Below, in pieces: positions 22,432-32,662 of a DNA stretch of 64,000 nt; positions within the stretch are counted from its first letter, which is position 1, and each line of letters opens with the position of its first letter. The notes beneath the pieces were generated by a model. That model ran no database searches. It had not been told where the DNA came from and saw only the letters and a list, made by a program, of their open reading frames with translations. A program made the position numbers and the translations under genes. This DNA comes from Gracilaria domingensis (taxonomy: Eukaryota; Rhodophyta; Florideophyceae; Gracilariales; Gracilariaceae). The stretch is from contig VCMS01000058.1 in the NCBI GenBank assembly GCA_022539475.1, positions 151,677 to 215,676 on the forward strand, read 5' to 3'.

Positions 22432-23588
22432 GGCTGTCATTAGCTCCATGGTCAATGAAGTTGGTTTAACGGAGAAGTTGAAGATGTTTCAATCTGTCCT
22501 GTGAAAACGATCACATGCCAACTCGCCATCGGAAAGGTCTGCCGCTTGTCAGTGACCTGCTGACTCGTCAAGAGTACTAGTAGACAACTGTGGTCGAACA
22601 TATGGTTTTGTCCCAGAAGTTTAGGTACACCGTACGAGATGTCATTTTCAAGTGGACACGGTTGTCTGAAGAGAAAAGGTAGAGAAGCTGTAATTAAATC
22701 GACTTGGAGTAGTAGAGTTTTTTTTGTCGTAGTCTGCTACAACAGGGCATCTCGGTCACTAACACAAGTACAAGGTGACCAATACTCAACAGGTGCATCG
22801 CCGACCTGCCGCCGACCTGCTGCAGACCATTGCATGCCACTATGGACATGCTTTTAATAACATCACCCTTTTACATTGCGCTCATCGTGAATACAATGCA
22901 AAAGGATCACGCTCAGGATGAGCTCGTATGACTGCACTACAATTCCGGAACATTATAGATAGCCTTTGGTATCAATGAGTCTCGATGAGCGTGCAGTAGG
23001 ATGTCTGAAGCTTTTGCTGAATCCAGTTTCATCGACAATCACAAACAGCATGTGCAACAAATATGGGAAAGAAGGCGATGATGAAGGAGTCCCGTTGTCC
23101 GGAGCTCGCACCTAAGCTGCAGGAGTTTTAGTTAATCGGTTCCTTTCAGGGCGAATGATGCCCAGGATGAAGTGATTCCAACTTCCATCATTCATTCAGG
23201 GGCGTTCTAAAGCAGAACGCCTAAAAAGATTCTACACTGGACGTATTGCCGTTGCTGGGACCTTTGCATGTTTGTACACGTAACTGAACTGCGTCGCTAA
23301 TCCAATTTGCCGCTTGAGTTCAGCGACAAATTCTCTTCCTCTTTTGGATTAAATTAGTCCTCCAAATCCAAACTTTCAGATCTATGAACCCCAATTGCAT
23401 CACTTGTTTGATCCGCCAGCTGACCTTTGCCGACGGCGCGGCGGACACCGCGCGATCGAAATACCGACGCCGGCGATCACGCACTGCCCTGCTCGGGTAC
23501 GCCCTAGTATCGCCCATTTCTGCGAGCGCCTAACATCATCCGCTCTTTCGTAGAGCCGAAGTGACGCCGTTGTCCGCGCGTTGCGACC
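22432..23588. other. Spacer upstream of RPS9 with several hairpins, no supported gene
   Basis: No coding signal is seen in 1.16 kb. Inverted repeats include a 12-bp arm pair with one mismatch and a 15-nt loop (22867-22905), GAATGATG/CATCATTC (23153-23193) with an inner GAAGT/ACTTC, and GGCGTTCT-aaagc-AGAACGCC (23201-23221). TAATCCAA/TTGGATTA arms further flank about 23299-23346. Confidence 0.6.
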
Positions 23589-24256
23589 ATGCCGAACTAT
23601 CGTAACTGTACGTTATCCGCGATCTGTGCCCCCCATAGATGCAATGCTTTCAAGAACTTAGACTAACTCTCGTACATTGCTTTGACACCTTAGCCTCAAA
23701 GACATATCGTACTCCTCGTCGTCCGTACGAGAAGGAACGTCTTGACTCCGAGCTTCAACTCGCTGGAAAGTATGGTCTTCGTAACAAGCGCGAAATCTGG
23801 CGCGTGCAACTAGTGCTATCCAAGATCCGATCTGCCGCTCGTGAACTTCTCACTCTTGAGGAGAAGGATCCGCGTCGCATTTTCGAGGGTAATGCTCTGT
23901 TGCGTCGTCTCACCCGTCTTGGACTCCTGGACGAATCACGACAGGCTCTTGATTACGTGCTTTCTCTCAAGGTTCAGGATTTCTTGGAGCGCCGTTTGCA
24001 GACTCAGGTTGTCAAGCTTGGTCTCGCCAAGTCCATTCACCATGCTCGATGCTTGATCAAGCAGCGTCACATCCGCGTCGGGAAGCAACTTGTCAATGTT
24101 CCTTCTTTTACTGTGCGAGTTGATTCGCAAAAGCATATCGACTTCGCTCTTACCTCTCCGTTCGGTGGCGGACGGCCTGGTCGTGTCAAGCGCAGGGCAA
24201 TTGCAAGGCGCAAGAGCAGTGGCGGCGGGGGTGGTGAAGATGAAGACGACGAGTAA
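23589..24256 (+). CDS. RPS9: 40S ribosomal protein S9 (uS4), one intron after codon 6
   Basis: RPS9/uS4 is a primary-binding protein of the small ribosomal subunit. Exon 1 (23589-23607) encodes MPNYRN plus one base; exon 2 is 23694-24256; the product is 193 aa against 194 in human. The 86-nt intron runs from GTACGT to a CCTTAG end, with CTAAC at about 23664. Matches to the family cover almost the whole length, including [68 protein letters not shown] and [14 protein letters not shown]. The tail is glycine-rich, then acidic. An early intron in a ribosomal protein gene is common in intron-poor genomes. Confidence 0.97.
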
Positions 24257-24766
24257 ATGCTGGAAGTATAGCATGACTCGTCAGTATTGATGTGCGTCTT
24301 CGCTATCATTTGCGGGTGTGCAAATTAGGTTTGCAATTCTTGTGGGTAGTAAGTCTTTTGCTTGAGTGTTAGGTATATCGGGATATGGTTGCCTTTCGAA
24401 GTCGTCAAAATAGCTCAGGCTTACTACAGAACTATCACCACTAAAATGGTTAGCGACAAAACGCCATGAAGAGATCTGCCTGGTTGCACCAAACATTTGT
24501 GGAAGATCCAAGATTTGGCGAGCGGTATTCTAAACAACGCTATCCACTATTAAGTGTGCATCGTGCAGCCAGCAATAGCCGAACATTGGCCCCCGCTTGC
24601 GGCGCTTACGCATCGCCTTCGTAGATGTTCACATTCAGATATACCAATTACAAAGCTACGTGAATCTGTATGTCAAGTTCCCGAAAACACTATACATTCT
24701 GATTTATCAGGCAGATTCGAACAAGAGACAGGTCCCGTCCCTGCCGTGGTGGTCTTGTAGCGAAAA
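24257..24766. other. Convergent spacer RPS9/RPC8
   Basis: No gene is seen in 510 bp. A hairpin TGCAAA-ttagg-TTTGCA (24319-24335) sits 63 bp after the RPS9 stop. Confidence 0.6.
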
Positions 24767-25603
24767 TTAGTACTCCTCTTGTTCAAGGCCGGGATGCCAT
24801 TCTGAATTCAGATGGTCTTCCCCATAGGCGTCCGCTGCATGGCCGTCAACAAACCCGTTATCAACTTCAATTGCTTCAACTTTCTCTTCTTTGATAGTAC
24901 TCTCCTCCTTCTCTTCCGCCTCTGCTTCTGCACCATCTTCCTCGTAGTTTGCTTCATCTCCTTCTTCCCCTTCCCCTTCCCCTTCCGCTTCTTCTTCATA
25001 CCACCACAATGGATCACCTAACCCCTGGTTGTCTTGCAAAACGGCGTCGAACAAGGACCCAACGATTGACATGGGATTTCGGCCGTCGCCCTTCCTCTCT
25101 GAGGGTGGGACCCGCCATGAGTCTTCAAACATTAACTCCATAGCCCGAAAAACGCTCTCGTTAGTGACATCCATGTAATAAGTTTGCGGATCACTGCCTT
25201 CCTCGAATACTGGCTTCCAAATCCAGACCCTCTCGCTCTCGTCGTAATGAGAGGGTCTAGGTAGGTTCTCGTTTGGAACAGTTATTGCATCGAAGAATCC
25301 CATCTCAATAAAAAGGCCTTGGTTATAAGCACCACTTAAACGCCCGAAAAGAACCTCGCCTTCGAACGGTGCAAATACAACGACACGGAACGTGCATTTC
25401 GTGCTGCATTCACCAGAATGAATCTGAAGTGCATCTTCTCCGACTTTGACCCAGTCCCAAAAAGCTATCACCAACCCAACGCCGGGGATGACTTTGTCAC
25501 TCAAGCGTTTGTTGATGACATACTCAAGTGCTTCGAGACGAGGATAACCAAACAATCGAGCTGGTACAAGAAGCACATCCTCTATTGTCACTAACTTGAA
25601 CAT
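24767..25603 (-). CDS. RPC8: DNA-directed RNA polymerase III subunit RPC8 (Rpc25-like) with an acidic tail
   Basis: RPC8 pairs with RPC9 to form the stalk of RNA polymerase III, the equivalent of RPB7/RPB4. Residues 1-80 give the tip domain (MFKLVTIEDVLLVPARLFG at the start, then VIPGVGLVIAFWDWVKV). The following OB-fold region has FRVVVFAPFEGEVLFGRLSG, IEMGFFDAITVPNENL and VWIWKP. In orthologues the protein ends near 205 aa after a GLGDPLWW-like motif, which is present here at ~194-202. The next ~75 residues are an unusual Glu/Gly/Ala-rich acidic extension. ATG 25601-25603, no intron needed. Confidence 0.93.
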   Translation of the reverse strand: MFKLVTIEDVLLVPARLFGYPRLEALEYVINKRLSDKVIPGVGLVIAFWDWVKVGEDALQIHSGECSTKCTFRVVVFAPFEGEVLFGRLSGAYNQGLFIEMGFFDAITVPNENLPRPSHYDESERVWIWKPVFEEGSDPQTYYMDVTNESVFRAMELMFEDSWRVPPSERKGDGRNPMSIVGSLFDAVLQDNQGLGDPLWWYEEEAEGEGEGEEGDEANYEEDGAEAEAEEKEESTIKEEKVEAIEVDNGFVDGHAADAYGEDHLNSEWHPGLEQEEY

Positions 25604-26556
25604 GTCACACGAAAAGCATTGTGAGCGAATGATGAAGAAGAGAACAGATTGATGTTACGACGCTCTTGAGTTCTCGTTGATCTTCAGAAATGATATTGTT
25701 CCTAACCTCTTGGGCGGACGAGTTCATCCCTTCCATAATTGTCTTCGATGCCCCATTTTCGGATGTGAGAGAGGGTATGTTCGTGTACGTGTACCTTCGG
25801 TATCTATGCCAAAACTTTCACGTCCCGCATACAACTTACATATTATCAAAATACACGTACGTAAACGTGTATTTTTTTCTCACAGTGTAAATTATGGAGA
25901 AATTTGGATCTCGGACCGTCGTTCGTGCTCCTGCTCCTCACAATATGCGTGGTTTAATACTGGCCAATCAGATTATAAGACTCCGGCGATAGATACTTCC
26001 CATTCGGTGAAGCTTCCGCCAGAAGCGTGTGTCTTTAGCGTTACACCAACCGTGGTCACGGATGTCGCAATCGGACGATTTCATCAGTGCATTGTTGGTC
26101 ATGGAAGAGAAGTGTGTCGAAGTGCATCGGCCATTTCTCTTTCTCAGTCAGTCGCCATCACGGTGAAGGCGATATTCATGGCGAGAAAGAAACTACGCTG
26201 TATCTTCTCCTCATGATTCAATCATCACATGCACTATCACGATGATGGTGATGAAACAAGATTGCGAGGGGAGAATGTTGGCTGAAATGGACCTGCTGAA
26301 GCTGTGGATCATTTTGAACACTCGCAGAGTCTCTTTTTCAGTCTCCTAAAACGCAGAAACCTATGCATGTGCTACGTACTCGAGATTTTGGCATCCAATA
26401 GTTCTGAGCCAGAACTTTGCGCAGAATCCGGAGTTTGCTCTGGCTAGATAAAGTCAAGCTTTATCATCATTAGCTGACTCCTGATACAGAGCAGGAAGAT
26501 GAAGGTTTGATGAGAGTACATTACAACTACACAATTCTGCGAATAAAAAATATACG
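25604..26556. other. Spacer with strong hairpins, no supported gene
   Basis: A + strand frame of 179 codons at 25677-26216 begins only at TTG, has no domain signature and is not called. The spacer contains an 11-bp-arm inverted repeat AAAATACACGT/ACGTGTATTTT at 25848-25875, TCATCAC/GTGATGA near 26224-26256, and two tight hairpins. The hairpins are AGTTCT-gagcc-AGAACT (26400-26416) and GATAAAG-tcaag-CTTTATC (26447-26465), the latter about 90 bp beyond the AAA ATPase stop. Confidence 0.6.
25848..25875. repeat. Inverted repeat with 11-bp perfect arms and 6-nt loop
   Basis: AAAATACACGT and ACGTGTATTTT are exact reverse complements separated by acgtaa. In the upstream region of RPC8 (minus strand) it lies about 245 bp before the start codon. 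Confidence 0.9.
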
Positions 26557-28146
26557 TCAGGTTTGTCCGCCTTTATTGATGTCTTGTTTCATCGCCAGAT
26601 TGAAATGCTCCATTGTGATTGAGGGTAGATGATCCCTGGACAGGCCCTGGAGGGGATCCATGCTGCGACATTTGTTTCGTTTAAGGTACGCTTCTCGCAT
26701 AGCCCCAAGTCCTGCTTCGGTGCATACGGCCTTCAGATCGGCGCCAGAGTGGCCATTAGTACGGTGCGCCAGTTGGGCCAAGTCTACGTCAGCATGGAGC
26801 GACAAAGTTCTTGTATGAATTGCGAGAATCTGCAGTCGTTCGTGCTCGTCAGGCAACTGGACTGGCAAGATGTCATCAAATCTACCAGGCCTCAGCAATG
26901 CATCGTCCAGTAAATCAATGCGGTTAGACGCGCCAATAACCAAAACCCCTTGGGCAGATGCAATACCGTCCATTTCAGTTAGAAGAGTACTCAAAACGCG
27001 TTGCTGCACTCCGTTTCCATCGACTTGACCATCAGTAGAGCGCTTTCCAACTATGGCATCAAGCTCATCCAGAAACAGAATACTAGGCTTTGCGGCTCTG
27101 GCGGTGGCAAATGTTTCACGGAGCATTCGCTCTGCCTCCCCCAGATAGCAAGAGTAGATATCGGCACCGCTGAGGCGAATGAAGACGGCTCGGCTCTGCG
27201 AGGCTGCTGCGCGAACGAGCGAGGTCTTACTACAGCCCGGCGGCCCGTGCAGAAGGATGCCACGGGGGGCGTTGAGGCCCAGCCTGGTGAAGGTGTCAGC
27301 ATGTCGTAGAGGCCACTCCACGGCCATCTGCAATCGACGTTTCACGTGGTGCATACCACCAATTTCGTCCCATGACATATTCGGTACACGCGAGGACGCG
27401 CTGTTGCGCAACACGGAGGGAGTGACATGCTGGAAGGCGTGCATCAGATCGTCTAGTGTGGGGTTCGACCCATCATGATGGCGGTGGCTGAGCTGTTCGA
27501 TGCGTCGCTGTCTCGCAACGGCGCACAGAGACGCGAGATCGGCGGCGACGAAGCCAGAGGCGCGATCGGCGACGTGGCGCAACGCGGACGGATCAGCGTC
27601 CGGCAACAGCGCGGCGAGAAACTGGAAGCGCTCCGGCGGGGAGGGCGGCAGGAGCTCGACATGCTTGTGGAAGGCGGCAGTGCTCAACAAGCGCGGATGG
27701 ACGGCGTGCGGGCGGTTGGTGGCGGCGACGACAAACACGCGTCGGCCGGCGGCGTCAGCCAGCGGCGACGGCGCCAGAAAAGAGAGCAGAGCGGCGGTGG
27801 CGCGATCCAGCGGCGCGTGCGTCGAGCGCGCCACGGGCGCGGGACACACGCCGTCGATCTCGTCGACGAACAGCACGACGAACGCGCGCGACGCACGCGC
27901 CACGCGCCGCGCACGGGCCAGCGCGGAAACAAGCCGCCGCGGCGTGTCGGCCGCCGAGACGCGCAGCAGCGGCAGCCCTTCCTGCCGCGCCGCCGCCGCC
28001 ACGCCGGCCGACTTGCCCGCGCCGGGCGCGCCGCTCAGCAGCAGCGAGCGCGCCGCGCCGCGCGCGCGCGCGCGCAGCAGCGAGCGCGCCGCCGAGAGCG
28101 CGCGCGTGGGCGCGGGCGGCGGCGGCGAGGGCGGCGCGGGGCGCAT
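26557..28146 (-). CDS. Two-module AAA ATPase, AFG2/SPATA5L1-like
   Basis: The product (529 aa from ATG 28144-28146) holds two AAA modules. The first has Walker A GAPGAGKS (39-46) and Walker B VLFVDEID (91-98). The second has Walker A GPPGCSKT (301-308), Walker B ILFLDELD (356-363) and the second-region-of-homology pattern GASNRIDLLDDALLRPGRFD. GPPGCSKT, with Cys-Ser before Lys, is characteristic of the AFG2/SPATA5 group, which extracts Rlp24 from pre-60S particles or acts in related complexes. There is no large N domain, and the protein is shorter than yeast Afg2 (about 780 aa), closer to SPATA5L1. The N-terminus is proline/arginine-rich and encoded by very GC-rich DNA. NVL or another type-II AAA is a less likely alternative. 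Confidence 0.85.
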   Translation of the reverse strand: MRPAPPSPPPPAPTRALSAARSLLRARARGAARSLLLSGAPGAGKSAGVAAAARQEGLPLLRVSAADTPRRLVSALARARRVARASRAFVVLFVDEIDGVCPAPVARSTHAPLDRATAALLSFLAPSPLADAAGRRVFVVAATNRPHAVHPRLLSTAAFHKHVELLPPSPPERFQFLAALLPDADPSALRHVADRASGFVAADLASLCAVARQRRIEQLSHRHHDGSNPTLDDLMHAFQHVTPSVLRNSASSRVPNMSWDEIGGMHHVKRRLQMAVEWPLRHADTFTRLGLNAPRGILLHGPPGCSKTSLVRAAASQSRAVFIRLSGADIYSCYLGEAERMLRETFATARAAKPSILFLDELDAIVGKRSTDGQVDGNGVQQRVLSTLLTEMDGIASAQGVLVIGASNRIDLLDDALLRPGRFDDILPVQLPDEHERLQILAIHTRTLSLHADVDLAQLAHRTNGHSGADLKAVCTEAGLGAMREAYLKRNKCRSMDPLQGLSRDHLPSITMEHFNLAMKQDINKGGQT

Positions 28147-28501
28147 TCCGCTGCGCGCGCGACTTGGCGCGCCGCCGTTGGCTGCGGGCCGATCGGGCGC
28201 GCAGCGCTCGCGTTGTGTCGTCGTTAAACCTTCGCTGCGTACAGTAGACAAAAGTTACAACGCGCGCGCGCGCGGCTGTCACGGCGTGCGCTTGCGCTCA
28301 GCTTTTCTGTGCCGTGCTGGTCCGCACCGTGCGCTGTTGTCCGCGCCCACCGTTTTCACAACTGCTACTCGCCACTCCAGCCCGCCCCGCCCCACCCCCC
28401 CACCGCGCCCCCCCACGATCTCCCCCTCACCGCCCCCCCTCGTCACTCCCCCGCTCACCTTCCTGCCCGTACTTCACTCGCTCCCCCCGGCGGCCGCCGC
28501 C
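28147..28501. promoter_or_regulatory. GC-rich divergent promoter region
   Basis: This 355-bp interval separates two genes read outward (AAA ATPase on -, C2H2 protein on +). It contains alternating CG runs (about 28260-28272) and a C-rich stretch just before the + strand start. It lies within a CpG-rich zone that extends into both coding starts. A shared bidirectional promoter is inferred from the arrangement. Confidence 0.55.
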
Positions 28502-30243
28502 ATGCTCGACCTCACCGACCCCGCCGTGCCGCCGATGGTGTCCATATCCACCGATGGCTCGGAGCTATTTCCCCACCTTTGGCGCCACTTCCTCCGCCAC
28601 CAACACGTCCGCGACTGGCTCATGCGCCACCCGCCCTACCAAGTCTCCAACGTCGCTCCCACCAACGTAACCCAAGGCGTCGCTTTCTGCTGCAACTTCT
28701 CCACCCCGGACCTCTGGTCCGACATGGCCTCCTCCTTCGACATGGGAGAGATGTTCATCCCGGACCACCAATTCAGTCACTTTATGTGCGGCTCCGTTAT
28801 CGCCGCCAGCCCTTTTCACAAGCATCTTATCTGCGCCCTCGGCTCCGCCGCCGCGCGAAACTCCTCCATGATGGCCTCGTACAAGACGCACGAGCGTAGA
28901 ATGGCCATCGACATGCGCTCGTCGCATGCCATCAACGTCATCGAGTTCTCTTGGATGGAGGATGGCATGCTAATAGTCACTGTCAAGGTGCTTGTGCCCC
29001 CTCCACCCGGCTCTCGGCGCACCACCGCTGGCTGCTCCGGTGCATTTGCACTCTTCGACAACGTCACCCCCGGCGGCGTTCTACCGGCCGCGCCCATGTC
29101 CTTTGTCAGCTTCGTTGAGGCGCCCTTGTGCCCTTCCTGCTCCGCCCAAGGTTCCCTTGGTTGCTACTGTCCGGCTAGCATCACTGCGAACGACTGCTAT
29201 TCTTCCGCCGCATGGCCCCAGGTCATTACGGACGATGTATATGACCCGGCCAGCACTACCATGCAAAACGTTCGTGTCCGCTTGGCTTCCATTCACCGCA
29301 TTTCCCACGTCAAAGTTACGGCGCATGTCGTGACGCCTGAGTTTCGACAACGGCAGAACGGCTCGCTCATTAGCACTTATAAGCTCGGTCCTAGTCGCTT
29401 TATCATCAAGGCTGTCGACTTCCGCCCGAGTACAGCATTTGAGTCCGATACTTTGCGTCAGGTCGCGGATAAATGGCGTCTGCTTCGCGCCGGTTCTCTC
29501 CGAGTACTATCCTTTTTATCTGGAGCGCAAGGAGAATTATTCCCTAAACAACACGACAAATACTTGCAGTCCAAACCGGGTTCCGTGCTTTCATTGCAAT
29601 CCTCTGATTTGGATCAATATTGTTCTACGTCCACTATCCCATCTAATACTATTTTCGACGAATTGCTTAAGGACGCCTTGAATACCAATTCCAGTTCATC
29701 GTCGGGAGATAATAATGAGAGTAATACCTGCAGTTTGTGTGGAAGAAGCAAGGACGACTTGCCGGATGGCCTGGATCTATCCATTTGCCCCTGTATGCTT
29801 AAGACGGATGGACATAGCGCAACTTCAACTGCATCTTTTGACACTTATGACAATGTTGACAACAAGCAGACCGCAGATCTCAAGCCTTCAAAGCGCCCAA
29901 CATGTCACTTGTGCGGAAAGGCTTTCTCACAACAGGGAAGCTTGAACCGGCATTTGAAGAACATTCATGAAGAGAAGAAGATTCCGTGCCAATATTGCAC
30001 TATGTCTTTCGGACAAATGTTTGATCTACGAGTAAGTTGATTCTCTTTTGGATATGTACTGCTTGGATAGGAAGGACCACTGATCTTGGCGCTGATACTA
30101 ACCTTTGCATTCTATTGTGATTTGTGTTTGGCCTACAGAGGCACCAAAAACGGAAGCATCCAGATAGGCGTGTGGCGAACAAGAAATGTGAGAGAATTGA
30201 GACAAAAGCTTTCCGTATTCCGGTTGAACGTTTGAAGAACTGA
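28502..30243 (+). CDS. C2H2 zinc-finger protein with a novel N-terminal region, one intron
   Basis: Exon 1 is 28502-30031 and exon 2 30139-30243, giving 544 aa. The 107-nt intron goes from GTAAGT to CTACAG with a CTAAC site and splits a zinc finger: CQYCTMSFGQMFDLR joins RHQKRKH to complete C-x2-C-x12-H-x3/4-H. The preceding finger is CHLCGKAFSQQGSLNRHLKNIH (about 466-487). A third cysteine cluster CSLCGRSKDDL...CPCM lies near 415-435. The N-terminal ~300 residues are not recognised; they contain conserved-looking segments such as THERRMAIDMRSSHAINVIE and cysteine-rich CPSCSAQGSLGCYCP. A sequence-specific transcription factor is likely by fold only. Confidence 0.85.
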
Positions 30244-30491
30244 ATGCTGATGCGCGGAGCCTAGAGAGCGTGATGCGTGCGCCATCAAGAGCGCAAAGGC
30301 TTCCGTGACTGTTCTGAAGAACACCGACACTGTGATTTCTAATTTACTGGTTTATACTGTCACTTGCTTCAATTATTGTCACATATTCAAGTCTCATCGT
30401 GCCTCAATGCTGGCAGCACGCGTTGCCTTTTGCGAGCAGTATATCGGAGTTGGTGGGCATTGCTCAGTTCTCCAGCCTCTTTCACCAAGGA
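30244..30491. other. Short spacer, nothing recognised
   Basis: No gene is supported between the C2H2 gene and the cupin-like gene. The upstream frame of the next gene is open through part of it. Confidence 0.5.
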
Positions 30492-31247
30492 ATGAAGGCC
30501 CGATTCTCGGCGTCATCGACGAGTGTGAGGCCAGTGATGATGACGAGCTCCAAGAGTTTCTTTTGCCTTTCTCGCCCGGCTCGGACAGAAGCGTACGCGG
30601 GGTTGCTAATATTGCTTTTGGGAGTAACAGTTCTTGCATTTGCTCGATGTCCCAGTCGAGTTACGACGTTTCCAACGCGCTCATATACTTCTCCACCAAG
30701 AACTGGAAGGGGGGCTCTACCAGGTTCTGTGTCGTTCGGGAGTGCACCCTACGACGGTAAACCGTATCAGGGATGGTGGGTTGGGCACTTTGTACAACAA
30801 GACTCACTGAGACGAACTACGGCTGTGGAAACTAAATGGGTTACCCACAATGGCGGGCGGCGACATGATGGATTCGCGACGAACAGAATTGCAACATCAA
30901 TGGCTATTCTAATCTCTGGGAAACATAGACTTGAGTTTGAGAGCTCGTATGTGGTGCTCGAGAACCCAGGTGATTATGTGATATGGGGCCCAGGTGTGGC
31001 GCACTCGTGGACCGCGCTGGAGCATTCTACGATGCTTTGCATTCGATGGCCGTCGTTGCCGGGGGATCAAGGGGGACAAGCGGCAGTTGCAAACTCGTCA
31101 ACAGATGACGCAGAGCGCGTGTCGGTGGAGTTCTCGGAGTTGGCAACGTCTGAGCATGAGTTGCATGACGGTCATGATGCTGTTGATTCTTCCGGGGATA
31201 AAGAAAGAACAACCATGGCTGTTAGTGGCGCAACTGTGGGGAAGTAA
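30492..31247 (+). CDS. Membrane-anchored cupin-like protein
   Basis: The start was placed at ATG 30492 (251 aa); the frame is open about 30 codons further upstream without ATG, so the start is uncertain. Residues ~35-50 (AGLLILLLGVTVLAFA) form one hydrophobic segment after a short basic region, as in a signal anchor. Residues ~90-195 resemble a small single-domain cupin also found in bacteria: YQGWWVGHFVQ, VETKWVTHNGG, MAILISGKHRLEFE, GDYVIWGPGVAHSW, LCIRWPS. The last two carry the G-D-Y-x-x-W-x-P-G-V-x-H-x-W strand pattern. The C-terminus is polar. Substrate and location are unknown. A bacterial origin of the domain is possible but untested. Confidence 0.65.
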   Translation: MKARFSASSTSVRPVMMTSSKSFFCLSRPARTEAYAGLLILLLGVTVLAFARCPSRVTTFPTRSYTSPPRTGRGALPGSVSFGSAPYDGKPYQGWWVGHFVQQDSLRRTTAVETKWVTHNGGRRHDGFATNRIATSMAILISGKHRLEFESSYVVLENPGDYVIWGPGVAHSWTALEHSTMLCIRWPSLPGDQGGQAAVANSSTDDAERVSVEFSELATSEHELHDGHDAVDSSGDKERTTMAVSGATVGK

Positions 31248-32662
31248 TGTGAAGCAAGTAGTTGGCAAACGTATGGGGACTTGACGTACTCGCAGCGCGA
31301 TAAGTGTCTGTTAGTTTTGCTCGTAGCGCACTGTGGTGGAGCATTTTTTACATGCTTAGGCAACATTGAAGCAAAGCGCTCCAACGAGGAGCGACTGTGG
31401 GAGCATGAGATTGCGATCGACTTGTGGCGAAAGAATTGTGATGACTTCTCCTTGCGCCAAACTCCGTAAACGTAATCTTGTACATTATTTGTCTCAAGGC
31501 GAACGCATAATAGTGCATGTGATTCTTATGATACTACTTGAGGAATTGCAGCCTTGTTGTTTTGTGTTCATTCGGATTTGCACGTAAAGCGCGTACATTC
31601 CGGTACCAATTGCATTCCTGGACATAATCTCGACGGGCGAGCTATAGTTTCTACGACAAGGAACACATTAGCAACGACTACGTAGGTGACAGTCAGGAAC
31701 ATTACGTGGTTTCTTCCCGTAAGACGCTTCTTCAAGAAGATGGCGTGCGCTCCAGTTGAATGAAATTGAATGAAGATGTCAAGGCATTGAACGTAGCTGT
31801 TGTAGAGCCGATGAGTGGTTGTTTTTGTAGTTCCACACAAAGAACGCCAGCAAGGCACGAAGGTGAACACAAGGCTAAACCTGCCCGCATCTAACTTACA
31901 CTTTTGCATGGGAGCTACAGTAAGATTTTTCTACGGTTTTTTATACGAAGCAAAGGCTGCAATTTGCAAAGTACAAGGGTACGGCGAAGGCGGACCGCAT
32001 GGACCGGCAGCAGGCGATGCGCAGCCCCGCCCCGGGAGATACTTCGACAGGGACATCTACCTGCCTTTCATAGCACGCAGCCTCAAAAATGACACAGTGA
32101 ATGAAAGCGAGAGGAAACGGGCGCTGTGCCGCACAAATATCTGGCGCACGGGCGCGGGGCCGCTGAGCGGGCCCATTGGGCCGGCGCTGCGCTGGAGCGC
32201 GGCGCATTGGGAGGCCACATGCGCGCGCCAGGGCGAAGCGCTGGACAGCGCGCCGGCGCGCCGGCGGAGCGCGCGCTGTTTCCCGCGCGGCGCACGGCGC
32301 GGCGCCTGTCAGCGGCGCGAGCTGAATGTGAACGTTGCTGACCGAATCGCGTCCAGCAGCGCGCTCTCGCGACGCACCCGCGTCGAGACTCTAAACGCAC
32401 CGCCGTCGCGCACCAACAGATTTTGCGCCACGCACACCAATGCGCAACTGGCGCCCTCCTGCGTGAACGCAAAAAGAAAACACTCGCGTCTTCCTGCCGT
32501 TTGTGCTTCAGCACCCGCGCTCACGAGTAGACCAACTCGCGAGTGTCCCCCGCAACCCGCCCCCCTTCTTCCCACACCCCGCTCCCCTCCGCTCCCCTTC
32601 CTCTCTCCCCCCCCACCCCCCCCCCCCCCCCCCCCCCCTACCCCGCGCTCCCCGTTCCCCAC
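31248..32662. other. 1.4-kb spacer and GC-rich 5' region of the RING gene
   Basis: No gene is supported. A minus-strand frame from ATG 31907-31909 to 31568 (113 codons) shows no known domain and is left uncalled. A hairpin CGCTCC-aacga-GGAGCG lies at 31377-31393. From about 32100 the composition becomes GC-rich, and the region ends in a pyrimidine-rich leader with a run of 23 C (32616-32638) just before the RING gene start. Confidence 0.55.
32607..32638. repeat. Poly-C tract (C8-A-C23)
   Basis: Eight C, one A and then 23 C lie 25 bp upstream of the RING protein start codon. Such runs are hard to sequence, so the exact length may be unreliable. Confidence 0.85.

Noticed and set aside
25677-26216. 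179-codon frame on the + strand
   Set aside because: It starts at TTG, the first ATG is about 43 codons in, composition is random-like and it overlaps a strong palindrome; no domain is seen.
31568-31909. 113-codon minus-strand frame with an ATG
   Set aside because: No similarity or domain; one weak hydrophobic stretch only. Its length is not unusual for a 1.4-kb spacer.
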